In this document: one piece after another, positions 1-14,700 of the stretch | How the letters are laid out: every line of letters begins with the position of its first letter | How positions within the stretch are numbered: the stretch's first letter is position 1 | Assembly (NCBI GenBank): GCA_963580455.1 | Contig: OY756963.1 | Coordinates: forward strand, 16,945,555-17,009,554 | Reading direction: 5' to 3' | DNA: 64,000 nt | Source: Euonymus europaeus | Taxonomy: Eukaryota > Streptophyta > Magnoliopsida > Celastrales > Celastraceae | Made by a program: the position numbers and the translations under genes | The notes under the pieces: model-generated | Told to the model about the DNA's origin: nothing | The model's database searches: none | Seen by the model: only the letters and a program-made list of their open reading frames with translations

Positions 1-403
1 AGAAGAAGATGGCAAAAGTCAATTGAATTATAAAAGAGAATTGGGTATGGGCTGTTGAAAATGAGTGTTAAATGTTTATGTATTATGTCAGTTTATTTGA
101 TGGGCTAAAGGTCAATAGATAAAGAGATTTGAATTTTTGGTTCTTGAATGGTTTGTTAGAAGATGAGCTAGTTTAGTTCGGTTTTATGGGGTTGAATCTA
201 AGTTGGCCAGATTAATTTACTTGACGAACTAAATAGGAAGATTGAGTTTGAAGCCGTTGGTTTGATATTGGGTTAACATTATTTGTGTTATGTATAAATT
301 TTGAGTTTAATTTTGTTTTGTGTTTGGACTTTGTATTTGTTTGAGGTTTAAATTTGGTATTAAGCTTTACATTTGATATTTAACAAATCATGTTACACTA
401 AAT

Positions 404-1640
404 TTACACTTTTTTCGAGTGACACTTTGATAGAAGTGGATTGTGCCTCCGAAAGACTGTGAACCTGAGACCAGATGAACACAAGATTCTCATTGAATTT
501 TGTAAATATTTTTTCAACTTTTCATGTTGACTTTCAGCTCGATTTATAGTGCTATTATCAAAATGCATCGATTTATTAGGCCAAGCAGCCACAAATTTAT
601 TATTACATTTATCAAGCCATACTGATTTGACATAATTTATTGCTCTTGGATACTTGTGGAATAGATAAATCAATGCATTTTAATGAGAAATCAACTAAAA
701 TTATAAATGATAATTTTTTTGATAGATACCTCTAAAATAATTGTTCAATAGATGACAGCCTTATGAAATAATCTTCCAGGGTTTCGGAGTCCTCCAAATA
801 ATGCCACATGGACTTGAAATTGTCCCAATTTTTTTATTTTCAAAGAGTTTCTTACAATTCACTGTTAAATTTCTTCCAATATGTCATTTGCACAATAGAG
901 CAATTGACTCTGGAAACACACGATCAACAACATTCACAAATGCCAAATATCTATCAGTCAACATCACCCATGGTGATATACACCCATCCATAGCAGCCTT
1001 CAGACAACTTAATGACCATTTGAAATTATTTTCTTTCTCAAATTGAAGGAATACAAATGTAACACAAAATGTCATCTTCCAAGAAGTAACACTAACAATT
1101 TCAAAATATTACATATGAAACTTGTTAGTCTTATATGTCGAGTCCAAAAGTAAAATGTGTGGAAAGACACTTAACATATCTAAGGAATGAGGATAAGAAA
1201 AAATATGTCTTGGACCTAGATTGACTCACTCACTCCTATACCACGATACTTATTCGTGCTGACTTAACATATACATTAATTGTTGCATTTGATTTCTCCC
1301 TACGATTTCACTAAGTTGATGTTTCAAAGAGATTATAAATCATCTTTATTGTCATCACATTCTGTGGATCTATATCATTCAATGTAGATAATATATCATG
1401 TGACTTCACTAAGTTCTATGACAGATCAATTATTAAGTTAGTTTCATCATGTGATAATCTACCGGCATATGATATTACCTTCTATGTAACTTGCAGCGGG
1501 ATGATTATGGATTCCACACATAACCCTTAGAGTCCAATAATCTCCGATTTTTGACTTCCTACCTTTTAAACGAAATGGACACTTGCATATTTTAGTACTA
1601 GTCAATTTGGACGAACTTTTGACTGACCGATATTATCCAT
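404..1640 (-). pseudogene. Decayed MULE (FAR1/FHY3-like) transposase
   Basis: Read on the minus strand, pieces in several frames follow the order of a plant Mutator-like transposase. Around 1.3-1.6 kb is the DNA-binding part, with phrases such as SYWTL-like 'SEIIGL', 'AGRLSHDETNLIID' and 'NVMTIKMIYN'. Near 1.1 kb is 'DSTYKTNKF', which carries the first catalytic Asp. At 884-1075 is 'EKENNFKWSLSCLKAAMDG' followed by 'VMLTDRYLAF', which carries the second Asp. At 404-673 is the C-terminal part 'FVAAWPNKSMHF..INRAES'. Stops and frame changes separate the pieces, so no intact protein is made. Full family members are several hundred residues long. Terminal repeats were not found. The assignment rests on my memory of MULE/FAR1-family sequence; it is firm for the family and weak for the exact limits. 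Confidence 0.8.
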
Positions 1641-3106
1641 TTCGCTCATATTGCAGTGTCAATTTGGCTTCTCTCGAAATTGACCTTCATTTGATCTAGC
1701 AATAATCATAATAAATCTCAGCACACCTCCTATATCTTGTGTCCATTTAATTAAATTTTCACGGCAATGAGAAAATTAAGGTATAAAATATGTATTTAAT
1801 TATTATGCCATATCATTTATAACTTGTTCTGTATAATTTGTTTCTTTTTTATTATTATTTGATTCAGCTTTCATCGTGCTGTATTGATCATCCTATTGCA
1901 CATTAAATAACTAAATTGGTTTACAATACTTACATTAGAAAAAACTTATAATCACCCGTGCTTCTCAAAATATAATTTTTACCTCCGTTGAATAGCTTGA
2001 CAAACATAAAACTTCACCCCAAAACTTAAAATATTCATCCATTATTATAAGATTAAAAACAATGATTATGTGAGAAAAACTTAAAAGAAAGAAAGAATAG
2101 AGAAGTGAAAAACGATCCAATTTTTGTGGTCAATAAAGGAAAACTTCACTTTCTTTTATAAAGAAAAAGAAGGAACCCTCCTCCCCATTTGGGTTATCTT
2201 ACATTCATAACTTGATTATTATTGTTATTTTGTTTGTCATGTAAGAACAATACCTAAGGGTTTTTGTTCCAAAAAAAAAACTAATAATATTTATTTAAAT
2301 TTATTTATGTGGGCAAACTCTTATCATACAAAGTAGCATTCCATCATCACAATAATTATCCTATTTTTTAGGCGTGTTCAATATTGCTTGCACGTGGGTC
2401 CACTGTAGATGCGATTTTTTTTTTTACTTAAACCATGTTTTTCACGTTTTTATTACTTGCTATATAACAAATCAATTTTCTTCTAATATTATACTCACCA
2501 GTTCTGCCATGGTTTACTATGCGTCCCCACACTTGTACAAATCCTGATTTTTCAATTTTGCAGTGAGCCCCACACTTTATTTAAGTTCCCAAGTTCTCAC
2601 ATGAGTAATTCACAAGAGAGGGAATTGTACTTGTCATTCTCTCTGTTAACATCCCAACATGTTATTCTTTTTGGTAGAAATCAAAGTGCGTTATTATGGG
2701 ATATAAGTTTAGGATGATACTCAGCAGAAATGTGATTGCATTTAGCAATACCCCTCAACTAAATCTATCTTCCACCGACATTATCCCCAATTTCTTTAAC
2801 AATTTGACAGGTGAGACTCACTTTAGTTATCAACCTACTTCCTTGTTAATTGTTTGAATTCAAATAGACTAATTAGAAGTTCGTAGGCTTAGGCAGCCTC
2901 TTTTGGCTTGTGCACAAAGGTATGGGGAATATGATGTCTTATTCTTGCTCTTTTTTGGTTTTTCTTCCCGTCAAAATATGTTTTATGTGTTGAGAGGATG
3001 CATTTACCTTCATCTTCTTGTATGTATGTGTGTGTCTATATATATATAGATAGATAGATTTTCCATTTCCATTTCCAAACCCTTGCTTTACTATGCATTT
3101 CATGAG
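1641..3106. other. Gene-free AT-rich DNA
   Basis: I see no recognisable gene or mobile element here. The sequence is AT-rich with short homopolymers and a TATA/GATA simple run near 3.04 kb. Confidence 0.5.
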
Positions 3107-3655
3107 TTTGAATCTAGGGATGACAAAAGTTCCCGCGGGTCTGGGGACCCGAATTTTCAGGTTCGGGTGAACCCCGAACCTCATTTTTCGGGGGCGGGGT
3201 GGGTATGGTAATGTCATACCCGGCCCTGAACCCAACCTGAAAATAATATATATTATATATATAAATATTTTAACATAGATATTTATACAAATAAACTTAT
3301 AAACATATAAATACATCAATATATATATATATGAATATATTTATTTATTTTATTTATTAATTGTTAACATATTTAAGATATTTATATAAAAGTTGTGTAG
3401 TACATTAGTAGTATGGTTTAATCATTAATGGTTATATAATACATATACATATACAATAAACATATATTATAGTATTCTAGTTGTATGCGTAATATGTCTA
3501 TCTAATACGTCGGGTTCGGGGATGGGTGTTCCCCATCCCCGTCAATCCCCAAAGCCACAAACTCGGGGACGGGGCTGGGGATGGTGCTGGGGCTTAGTTT
3601 CGGGGGCAGGGATGGGAAAGGCAAACCCGCCCCGTTGCCAACCCGATTTGAATCT
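3107..3655. mobile_element. hAT-type MITE with TSD TTTGAATCT
   Basis: A 531-bp element (3116-3646) is flanked by the direct repeat TTTGAATCT (3107-3115 and 3647-3655). Imperfect inverted ends can be read: GGGATGACAA on the left and, on the opposite strand, GGGTTGGCAA on the right. Both ends are GC-rich (runs of GGGGAC and CCCCG) around an AT-rich core, a common plan for non-autonomous hAT elements in plants. An 8-bp TSD would fit hAT; the ninth matching base may be chance. No coding capacity was seen, and the open frames in both GC-rich ends are by-products of base composition. Confidence 0.75.
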
Positions 3656-4747
3656 GTGTATACTTATAAGTACAAGGGCATCTTCTGCATTCGGACATGA
3701 CCATTTATAAATTCTCTCATTAGTCCAAATTATGGCCAAATTATCACGTCATTAACACAATTCTTGTGTTAATGACTTGTGAAGTGACAAAGAAGTATGT
3801 TGATTCTTATGCCCTAAATATGTTAATGTTGGGCTCAAGAACCCAATCCAAAAGAGTAGAAAGTTCAAACTTCGAAGATAGCTTGCAAGAGAGCCGTCGG
3901 AGCTTATATGGTGGGTATGCAACGATCAAAAAAAGGTGTTGAAAACTGGCACCCGTTGATTGAGACTAGTCTTTTTGTCCTTACAAAGAAGCACTTTCCA
4001 AAGCTATCAAGAGATCACATGTAAACAGCGACTGTAATGATCAAGGCAATGAAGAAGCTCAAGGTCTGGTAAAAAAAGAGGCGGAAGAAGAAAAGGAAGA
4101 CTCATGATGAGCCTTACTACTTCCGTCCCTCAACGACAACATTCCACCACTACTGTTTCTCAAACTTCTTTTCTTCAACTTGACCTTCAGCTCAACCACT
4201 GTCATCATGGCTTGAGCCATTTGCACCACCACCACCAGAAGTGGCCTATTCAACCCAAGCCCACTTACCCTCACAGGAGATCGCTTGGGCGACTGACTAT
4301 TATACGGAGTCTGCTACTAATGCTGATAATCTCCAATCTTACCAGCAGTACTTGGTTCCAAATCCTGTGTATGGTGTGCCTGCAGTTGTGCATAAGCCAA
4401 GAAGAGAGAGATCAACTGGGTTCTTTGGATGCATTGTTGAATTTGGCATCAGTTTTGTTCGCTGCTTTTGTCGGTGTTTTCGTCTTCAAGAGGTTTTTTA
4501 AATAAATATCATTTGCTGAAAATTGTTTTTTTAAAGCTTGGGAGTCCAACTTTCAGATTTTGTTCAAGAACATAAACAATTAAGGACTTCAGGCTACAAC
4601 CAAAGTCTGCAATAAAGATTTGTAACAAACAAAATTATCCAGAAAGGTACAAATTATTGATTATGTACTGATTTCACTTCTATTATTGAAATGTTGTGAA
4701 CTGTCCTAATGCTACTTAGCCCAGACTGTTCAACTTAATAAAGGGTG
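3656..4747 (+). other. Intergenic DNA with an unrecognised open frame (4241-4501)
   Basis: The frame 4241-4501 (86 codons) has rather gene-like composition: a Pro-rich lead-in upstream (EPFAPPPPEV), then Tyr/Gln-rich sequence ending in a Cys/Phe-rich tail (GFFGCIVEFGISFVRCF). Upstream of 4.24 kb the same frame is broken by stops. It could be the 3' end of a small decayed gene or retrocopy. I do not recognise the family and give it no function. Another frame (4104-4505) overlaps it and looks less coherent. Confidence 0.3.
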
Positions 4748-5317
4748 GTTATTGGCAAGGTTTTGAAAACCGGACCGGTGATCGAACCGGAAAAATCTAT
4801 GGTTCATGGTTCAATGGTCCAGCCGGGGTTCAATCGTGGTTCGAACCGGGTTCAATGTTATTAATTATTTTATATATTTATTTAAAATAATACTCATAAT
4901 AATATAGAAATACATATACATTTGACAAAATAATATATATTTTTGCATTATATACATTATAATATGTGTTTAAACTTTTAAAAACATTATATATTCAATA
5001 AATGTACAATATTAGTCACAAAAAACTTACAGCTTAGTGGTTGTAGTCCTGTCTTAACACTTAGAGGTCACTAGTTTGAATATCACCAAAAACAAGTTTC
5101 AAAAAAATATTCTTTTTAATTTGATAGATGAATCGAAATGGTTTGAACCGGCCGGTTCTGACCGGTTCAACAGGTGAACCAGCCGGTTCGATGAAAAAAG
5201 GCCGGTTAGAATATTCACTGGTTCACATGTTCCAGACCGGACCGGAGAGATGCCCGGAACTGGTCGAACCGGTCCAACCGGCCGATCCGGTCCGGTTTTA
5301 ATAACCTTGGTTATTGG
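4748..5317. mobile_element. hAT-type MITE with 8-bp TSD GTTATTGG
   Basis: The 8-bp direct repeat GTTATTGG (4748-4755 and 5310-5317) flanks a 554-bp element (4756-5309). Its ends are good inverted repeats: CAAGGTTTTGAAAACCGG on the left and CAAGGTTATTAAAACCGG read inward from the right. Subterminal GGTTCGAACC-like and ACCGG motifs recur in both halves. Inside, around 5030-5090, is a tRNA-like stretch (AGCTTAGTGG, then AGTTTGAAT) resembling degenerate Pol III A and B boxes. There is no transposase gene. The ends resemble those of the hAT at 54.6 kb, so they may belong to one clan. Confidence 0.88.
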
Positions 5318-5544
5318 ATATTTGTTGGTCCTTTTGTCTTCCTTTTGTGGCTTCCTGATACTCTCCTCTTCAATAGTCAACACCAAAGTTGTTTTTTGTT
5401 TGGGCAGCAGAAGGTGTAGCAAATCTTGGTAGTGTTTGAATTTTTGTTCAACTTTGTTTCTTTGATTAAAACTGGTTGCTGGTATAACTTTTGGAAGTAA
5501 TTAACCCGTAATGGACAAATTTAATTGCAAAAAAATAATTATAT

Positions 5545-5979
5545 ATATATATATGTCGCCACAAAAAATAGTTACAATCGTCAAATAATAATTCATCAAT
5601 TGTACGGTGACATAAAACCATCACAAAATATAATAATCTTCCTAAGGTCACCACAACAGGTTCAAACTATTTGTGGCGACATTGTGGTCGCCACAAACGG
5701 ATGTGCTAGAGGTCCTAACAACTAGGATCCCAATGATTCCAATTGCTGAGGTGTACGGATAACATTTAAAGTGCATGTGGAGTCCATTACATACACTTTT
5801 AATGTTATCCATACACCTCAATAATTGGGATCAACTGGGATCCTAGTTGGTGGGACGTTTATCTTTTTTGTGACACAAATAGTAAAAAAAATTTGCAGCA
5901 TCATTATGATCGCTGCTAAAGATAAAATCATTTCTGGCAATCGAGAATGTCGCTACAAAAAGTCAGATTTGTTGTAGTG
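5545..5979. mobile_element. CACTA (En/Spm-type) element remnant, right end only
   Basis: The stretch ends at 5979 with TTTGTTGTAGTG, the reverse complement of CACTACAACAAA, a typical CACTA terminus. Subterminal copies of GTCGCCAC, TGTGGCGAC and GTCGCTAC occur on both strands through the region, as expected of CACTA subterminal repeats. I could not find the matching left CACTA end, so the element is truncated or degenerate. It carries no transposase. A separate fold-back element sits inside it. Confidence 0.6.
5713..5856. mobile_element. Fold-back MITE nested in the CACTA remnant
   Basis: About 144 bp read as a near-complete hairpin. The left arm runs from CAACTAGGATCCCA through GAGGTGTACGGATAACATT. 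The right arm is its reverse complement with a few mismatches (GAGGTGTATGGATAACATT, AACTAGGATCCCA). Only a short loop near 5775-5790 is unpaired. No clear target duplication was seen. Confidence 0.75.
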
Positions 5980-8714
<2,735 letters not shown>

Positions 8715-11700
8715 TCACTCATTTCGGATGGAATAGAACTTCTCCGACAGTGTTCGAGATTTCAAAATTTCAGTCATTAGGTTCTTGAACTTTGGGCTGC
8801 AATCCGATCCACTGCAGGACCAGAAACAAGAATTAAGCCCCAGTAGAGTTGCAGCCAGATAATACAGAACACACGAGACAAAACAAGCATAGCAAATGGC
8901 TTTACGCCCTCAAACTTGCAAACAAACCATTATCTAGTGTTGACAGATCAGAAATACTTAATTTACCATCATTAAATCAACTGGAGCACAAAAAAACATT
9001 AACAACAAACCTTATGCAATTCAAGGATGCAATTGCTCGAAGAGCACTGCGAATCATGTCTTCATTCCTATCAACTTCTTGTTTGACAGCATCTTGCTTG
9101 GGCTTAAAGTTAATAGTTTTTTGGAGCGGATCCACCAAGGAGTCCAGCACTGAAGATCACCAAAAAAAAGAAGAGAAAAAAGAAGGAAAGATCACCAACA
9201 CTAGCTGGACAACTGAATAATATAATTAAGTTAATGCTACTGACCTGCTAATACAGCAGATGGACATTTGTCCGCAAGTTTTGAGAGGATGAGATGGCAG
9301 GGCATCTTAACATCATAGTGATCTGGAGAAGCCAAACATCAATACAGTTGCACCGATCATTCATCACTAAAAATTAAATTAACTACTCAAGTTCAAAATC
9401 CATTTATTGATAAAGACAACGAATAAGTACATCAAATGCAGTTTTGAAAAGCCAATGATTCAATTTTTCTTAGTTTCCTACTACAGAAATGCAGGAACAG
9501 TTAAAATCTCTGTATTTCGTGAAAGAGAAAATTCGCCTGAACTAGGATGCCTTATTGATGTCCAAAATCTAACTTCTGTCTTGCATTGAATGCAAAAAAG
9601 GAATCTTGCATTGAATGCAAAAAACAAAAGGTTAGGGTACCCACAACAAAGAATAATTATCTATAGCATTGGATGGCAAAAAATTGCACCTTTCCTAGCG
9701 TACCGGTGAAAAACAAGTATGAAAATTATTAAATGTGAACACATAAATACGTAATTACACACAACACCAAAACATAAATGAAGAAAATAACAGAAAAGAG
9801 AAAAGAGACCATCACACAGAAAGAAATGATAAAACAGGAATACAGCTAAACTCACCATCCAGACCAGATTTGAGGTAAGGTACAATGAAAGATGAAGGAT
9901 TCACTTGATCAAGACAGCTGTCCAACAATGTATCGACACATTCGAAAGCTGCCTTCCTCAACTCAAGCCCGTCATCCACAATGTGCTTGAATGGACCAAG
10001 ATCGACAATTCTGATCAATTCTTGCTGAAATAGAGAGATAAGAGTCACAAAATCTGAGACTAATGGAAGGACAAAGTAAATAAAGCCAAAGACTAAAATA
10101 ACTGAACAAAAATATAGCACCGGGAAAAAAAATGAATATCCAGATTCTCTTATAGATGCACATCAGAAAAGGTGAAAAACACTAAGGCAAAAAAAGGTAA
10201 AACAATCCATCAATTCATATAGAGACAATTAAAGAGACAAAGACAGCATTAAGAACGTTAAAAAAATCAACCAGAAGTCCTGCCCAAACTGAAACAACAG
10301 AAGAAAAACTTCCGAAAAAAATGTGAAGTGCAACAAGCACATGAACAGGAATAGCAGTCACCAGCTACAGTTCTCATAAAATTTTAAAAGGTCAAAACTA
10401 TAATACAGCTGCAATTTAGACCTTTACAAATTCATTGGACTCTCCAGTTCCACAATGTTACCATCTTTCATGTTATGCTACGCAAATTCAACTCAAACAT
10501 TCTATAACAGACTTAAAATCCACAACTTCTACCAAAATGAAAATTAAAGAAATTTTTACGAATCAAAATTTGAAAATATATATTAATAGAAAGGAAATTG
10601 AAAACTAAAAGAAAGAATATTTTGCGCAAAAGCATAGCTCATAGCTCAAAAGCACAGAGACACAAATAAACAACAGGTTCAGAATGTTCAAAAGTACACT
10701 ACAAATATTCAGAGATTTTCTGTTCTGAATCAATTAACAAGTTCAATTCATTGTTGCTGCTCACTAAACCAACCCCTTGACCATAACTCTTTCTTCTCCA
10801 TTTCTTTTTGCAAAAAAACTTCAGCAGCACTTTCCATTTAACTTTCACAAACAAGTACTCCAATGGTAGAGTTTCAAGGGTGCAACCTAGAGGACCAGGT
10901 TCAATTCCTGAAAATAGCCTTTTGTGGGGGTAAGGTATGTCGTATGCGTACATTCTACATTTCCCCGACCTCGCCCATTGGGAGAGCCTCATGCAAACTG
11001 AATATCATCATAAAAAAAGAAAAAATGTTTACCAACTCATCAGATCACCCTTGAAGTCGAGGACTCCACTATCTGGCCAGAAGAATCCCAATTGCATGCA
11101 TGTGTTTTGAGCACTTGATTTAAACCAAAAAATTGTCTATTTGTATCTTTTCATTGTCACCAGAAAGTATAACATTTACAAATACACTACCCTAAAAGTC
11201 AAACCTCATAGGTTGCAGATTAAGGCCACAGTATGAAAAGAATTTTCCTTGAAATTTGTTGACAGCACACGTATGTGGTATGCTCCTATTTTTCTAGCTG
11301 GCCAGTTCCATGGAACAAAAAATCTAATTAGCAAGTATATTTTTGCCCTTGCTCACACATTTTATGTATGCATATTATGTCAGTTCGTCATTGTTACTAG
11401 CTTTTCAATTAAAAAGATACTAGCCAGTCCACAATCCCAATGCAAAATGGACCATCCCGGGAGAAAAGCTGACTATAAACGACATATCCAATCATTTAAA
11501 GGCCTAACTGAATATGGCACCATTAATATTGGTCAGGTGCATATAACATTGATGATGTACAAAGTCAAAGACTACGTGTTAAAATATCTTTACATTATTA
11601 TATTTTTCAGTATGAGACGTACAAAAGCAGAAGCACTGAAAGATACAAAAGCAGAAGCACTGAAAGATACAAAAGATGATCCTTAAGAAAATTTCAGCGG

Positions 11701-14700
11701 ATGAAAACAATAGAGGATCTTGAAAGTGATAAACACAAGTCAAAATGTCGTGATATCTAGTGATAACTAACCCATCTCAAAGCTTCATAAAACTGTGAAA
11801 TAAGCCCGTATAAGTTCAGCAGCACACATGTAAAAAGGTAAACAACACCCATGAATTGAACCCACCACCTCTACGTTGCAATAAAGTAACCATACCACTA
11901 GGCCAGCCGTTTACCCTCTAAGTAGCACATAGGGCATAATATTAAGGCTGGCAAAGCTATAATCTGGAAAAATCGAAAAACCATTGAAAGTAATCCTACA
12001 TCAATGGTATAATGTGAGACATAGCCTGAAACAAAACTTAAGAATTCAGGAGCATAGTACTATTGTCAATTTTAGATTACCTTAACAGTTGTTTGATCAT
12101 AAAGAAGAGGCAGTAAAGTTGGAAGAAGTCCTTTAATGAGGTTCGGCTTATTGTGACCAAAAGTGCTCAATGCCAGCACAGCTGCACGCCGAACATGCTG
12201 CACAAATATATCAAAAGAAACACAAATATTACATGGTGTAAATATCAATTATCGTTTCTTCATTGGAAAGTAAAAAAGACTTACTCGGTCATGATCCTTG
12301 ATAAGCATAAGAAATGATGAGATCTCAGGGTAGATTATCTCATCTATTTTCTCTGGCCTCTCAACTACAGAATATTTTATAGCAATGACTACAGTTGCTC
12401 TAGTGGACGCAGCTGGGCTATTCGTTCTCACCTAGAGGAAACAAAGGAAGGGAGATGGTTGAAAAAAGGAACAAGGGCAGGCCCATCAAATATGCAGGCT
12501 AAAGTTACACAAGAGGGTTAAAGGAAAGCAATTGCATTTCGAAGAGTCAAACACCTTTAGTGCCGGAACAAGTTTTGCCGGTTCAATAAGAGCAATTTTA
12601 CCGAGGCACTCAGCCACTACATTGCGAACTCCCTCTTCCTCACTTTCACAATGGTTAAAGAGCAAATTAAGTATCTTCTCAACACTAGAATCCTGGAACT
12701 CAGCCTTATCTACAGATTGCCTTACTATAACCTGCAAGTCAAAAAAATTATAATTTCTTTAAAAAATGAACAAAGATCTTTTTTGAAAAAAGATATTAAT
12801 AGACTATTCAATATATGGAAAATTCCAGATATGTTACCTCTTTCAGAGAATGAAGCAAGAGATATTGTTTCTTCTGTTGATTATCTATTTGGTTCAAGAT
12901 AAAAGGTAAATACTTGGACAAATTACCAACAGCAATATTTCCCAGAGCATAGGAAGCAGCAGATTTGATCTCTTCAAAAGGTGATTGAAAGGACTCAATA
13001 ATAATAGTCTCTATATTAGCATGTGAGCTTAAGTCTTTTCTTCTCCCAATCTCTCCCAGACATAGCAAGGCCAGGTGTTGCTTAGCCTAGAAAAAGAGAA
13101 ATCAAATATTATTTGTTAAAAGCATAATGAATTCAACTCATACAAAAATATAGGACCACTGGAGACTTCAAGCATATTTATGAAATTATGAGTATTATAA
13201 ATCTTATCATCTGCATTGCAACAAACTCACCCTCTCCAACCCCCGTGTCAAATCATTACAAATAATTGTTTCCAGATTGTATAAAAATTGTTTGTTGCAG
13301 AACCTATGGAACCTCAAATGCTAATGCTAGCTACTTACAAAACTCACTGTAATAATAAAATTACTGGGATATCATCCACAAACTTTCAAAAGGATATAAA
13401 TTGTAGGAACACTTCACTCAGCAGCACTTGTAAAGCCCTGAAGGCCCTCATCTCTAATCTTCAGACACCCCATTAGTGCAAAACTGCAAATAATAATAAT
13501 ACAAGGCGATTGAATCCTACCGAGTGGTTACTACTCTCATCTTTAAGGATCTTATTGAGCATTTCCACAGTAGATGAGCACTTATGATCACCAGCAGCAA
13601 GACATAGAACAGCCACACATTGCGCTATCGAATGCAAAGCCTGCTTTGCGACAGCACCAGACTGTGGAGATGGCTTAGCACTTGATAGAAGAGAATCCAG
13701 CAAAGCATCAAAACCTGTGTTAGCAGAATAAACTAAGGCAGCAAAGAAGTTCTGTAAAGCCTGCAAAATCAGACAAAGGATTAGAAACATGTATGAATTC
13801 TAAACCAAGACATAAGGTACTAAATATGGATGAGAAAGTACCAAAAGCGCTTGACCCTGAAGTAACGAGCTTTTTATTAATGTTAGTGCCTGTGGAAGAA
13901 CTTTATTTCTAACAGCGAAAACGACATTTGAGCTTGACCTCTTGTCAGTCATCAAGGTACAGCACAGCTCAAGGGCAAGAGCTGTCATATGCAAGTCAGA
14001 ATCACTGACACATACAAACCAAGAGAACTAGTGATCAAAAAGAAATCGAAAGACAACAATTTGCAAATTTGAAACACAAAAAGATAAAAGAACTAGAGGA
14101 AGAAAGAACCTTATCAGCGTTGAAAGCTCCACAATAATAACTTCATAAGCAGATGAACTGATTTTGTCACCATAAGCTACAACTAGGGAGTTAAGTGTCC
14201 CCAGTGTTGCTTGCCTCAATGCACGATTAGCCTATTTTCCATGACAAGCAATGGCAGTCAAAATTTTAAAGATACTGATAAATGGATAAAGACGCCAATA
14301 CCATCAATTCAACTTCAAACGACTGAAATTCAGTACCTTCCGTAGAAATGCAGTCAGCTCCACAATTACATGATCCAAAACACATGAGAGATCGATTTGA
14401 AGTGGAGAAGCAGCAATGATAGCAAATGCCTGGTTTCAAAAGGTTTAGAATCTAAGTAACAACAGGAACAGGTATACATAGCCCATAAACCTTGTATCCA
14501 CCAGAGAGTTCAAATCCCATCAAAAAAGTTCGAAATCCAGATCCACAATTGAGTGCAATAACTACCCTTGCACTGAATATTACCATAAATACCATAGAAA
14601 TTGACTTAATTAACAAAAAAAGTAATTCCAGTTTGCAAATCCAGATAATAAACCACAAAGCAATGTTATCACAGCACCGACCAGCCTTTCGGATATGCAA

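Noticed and set aside
3542..3739. Frames in the GC-rich end of the 3.1-kb MITE
   Set aside because: All frames are open because of GGGGA/CCCCG repeats; no protein features.
11852..11905. Possible tRNA gene
   Set aside because: A and B boxes are present but the acceptor stem and anticodon arm do not fold; a SINE head is more likely.
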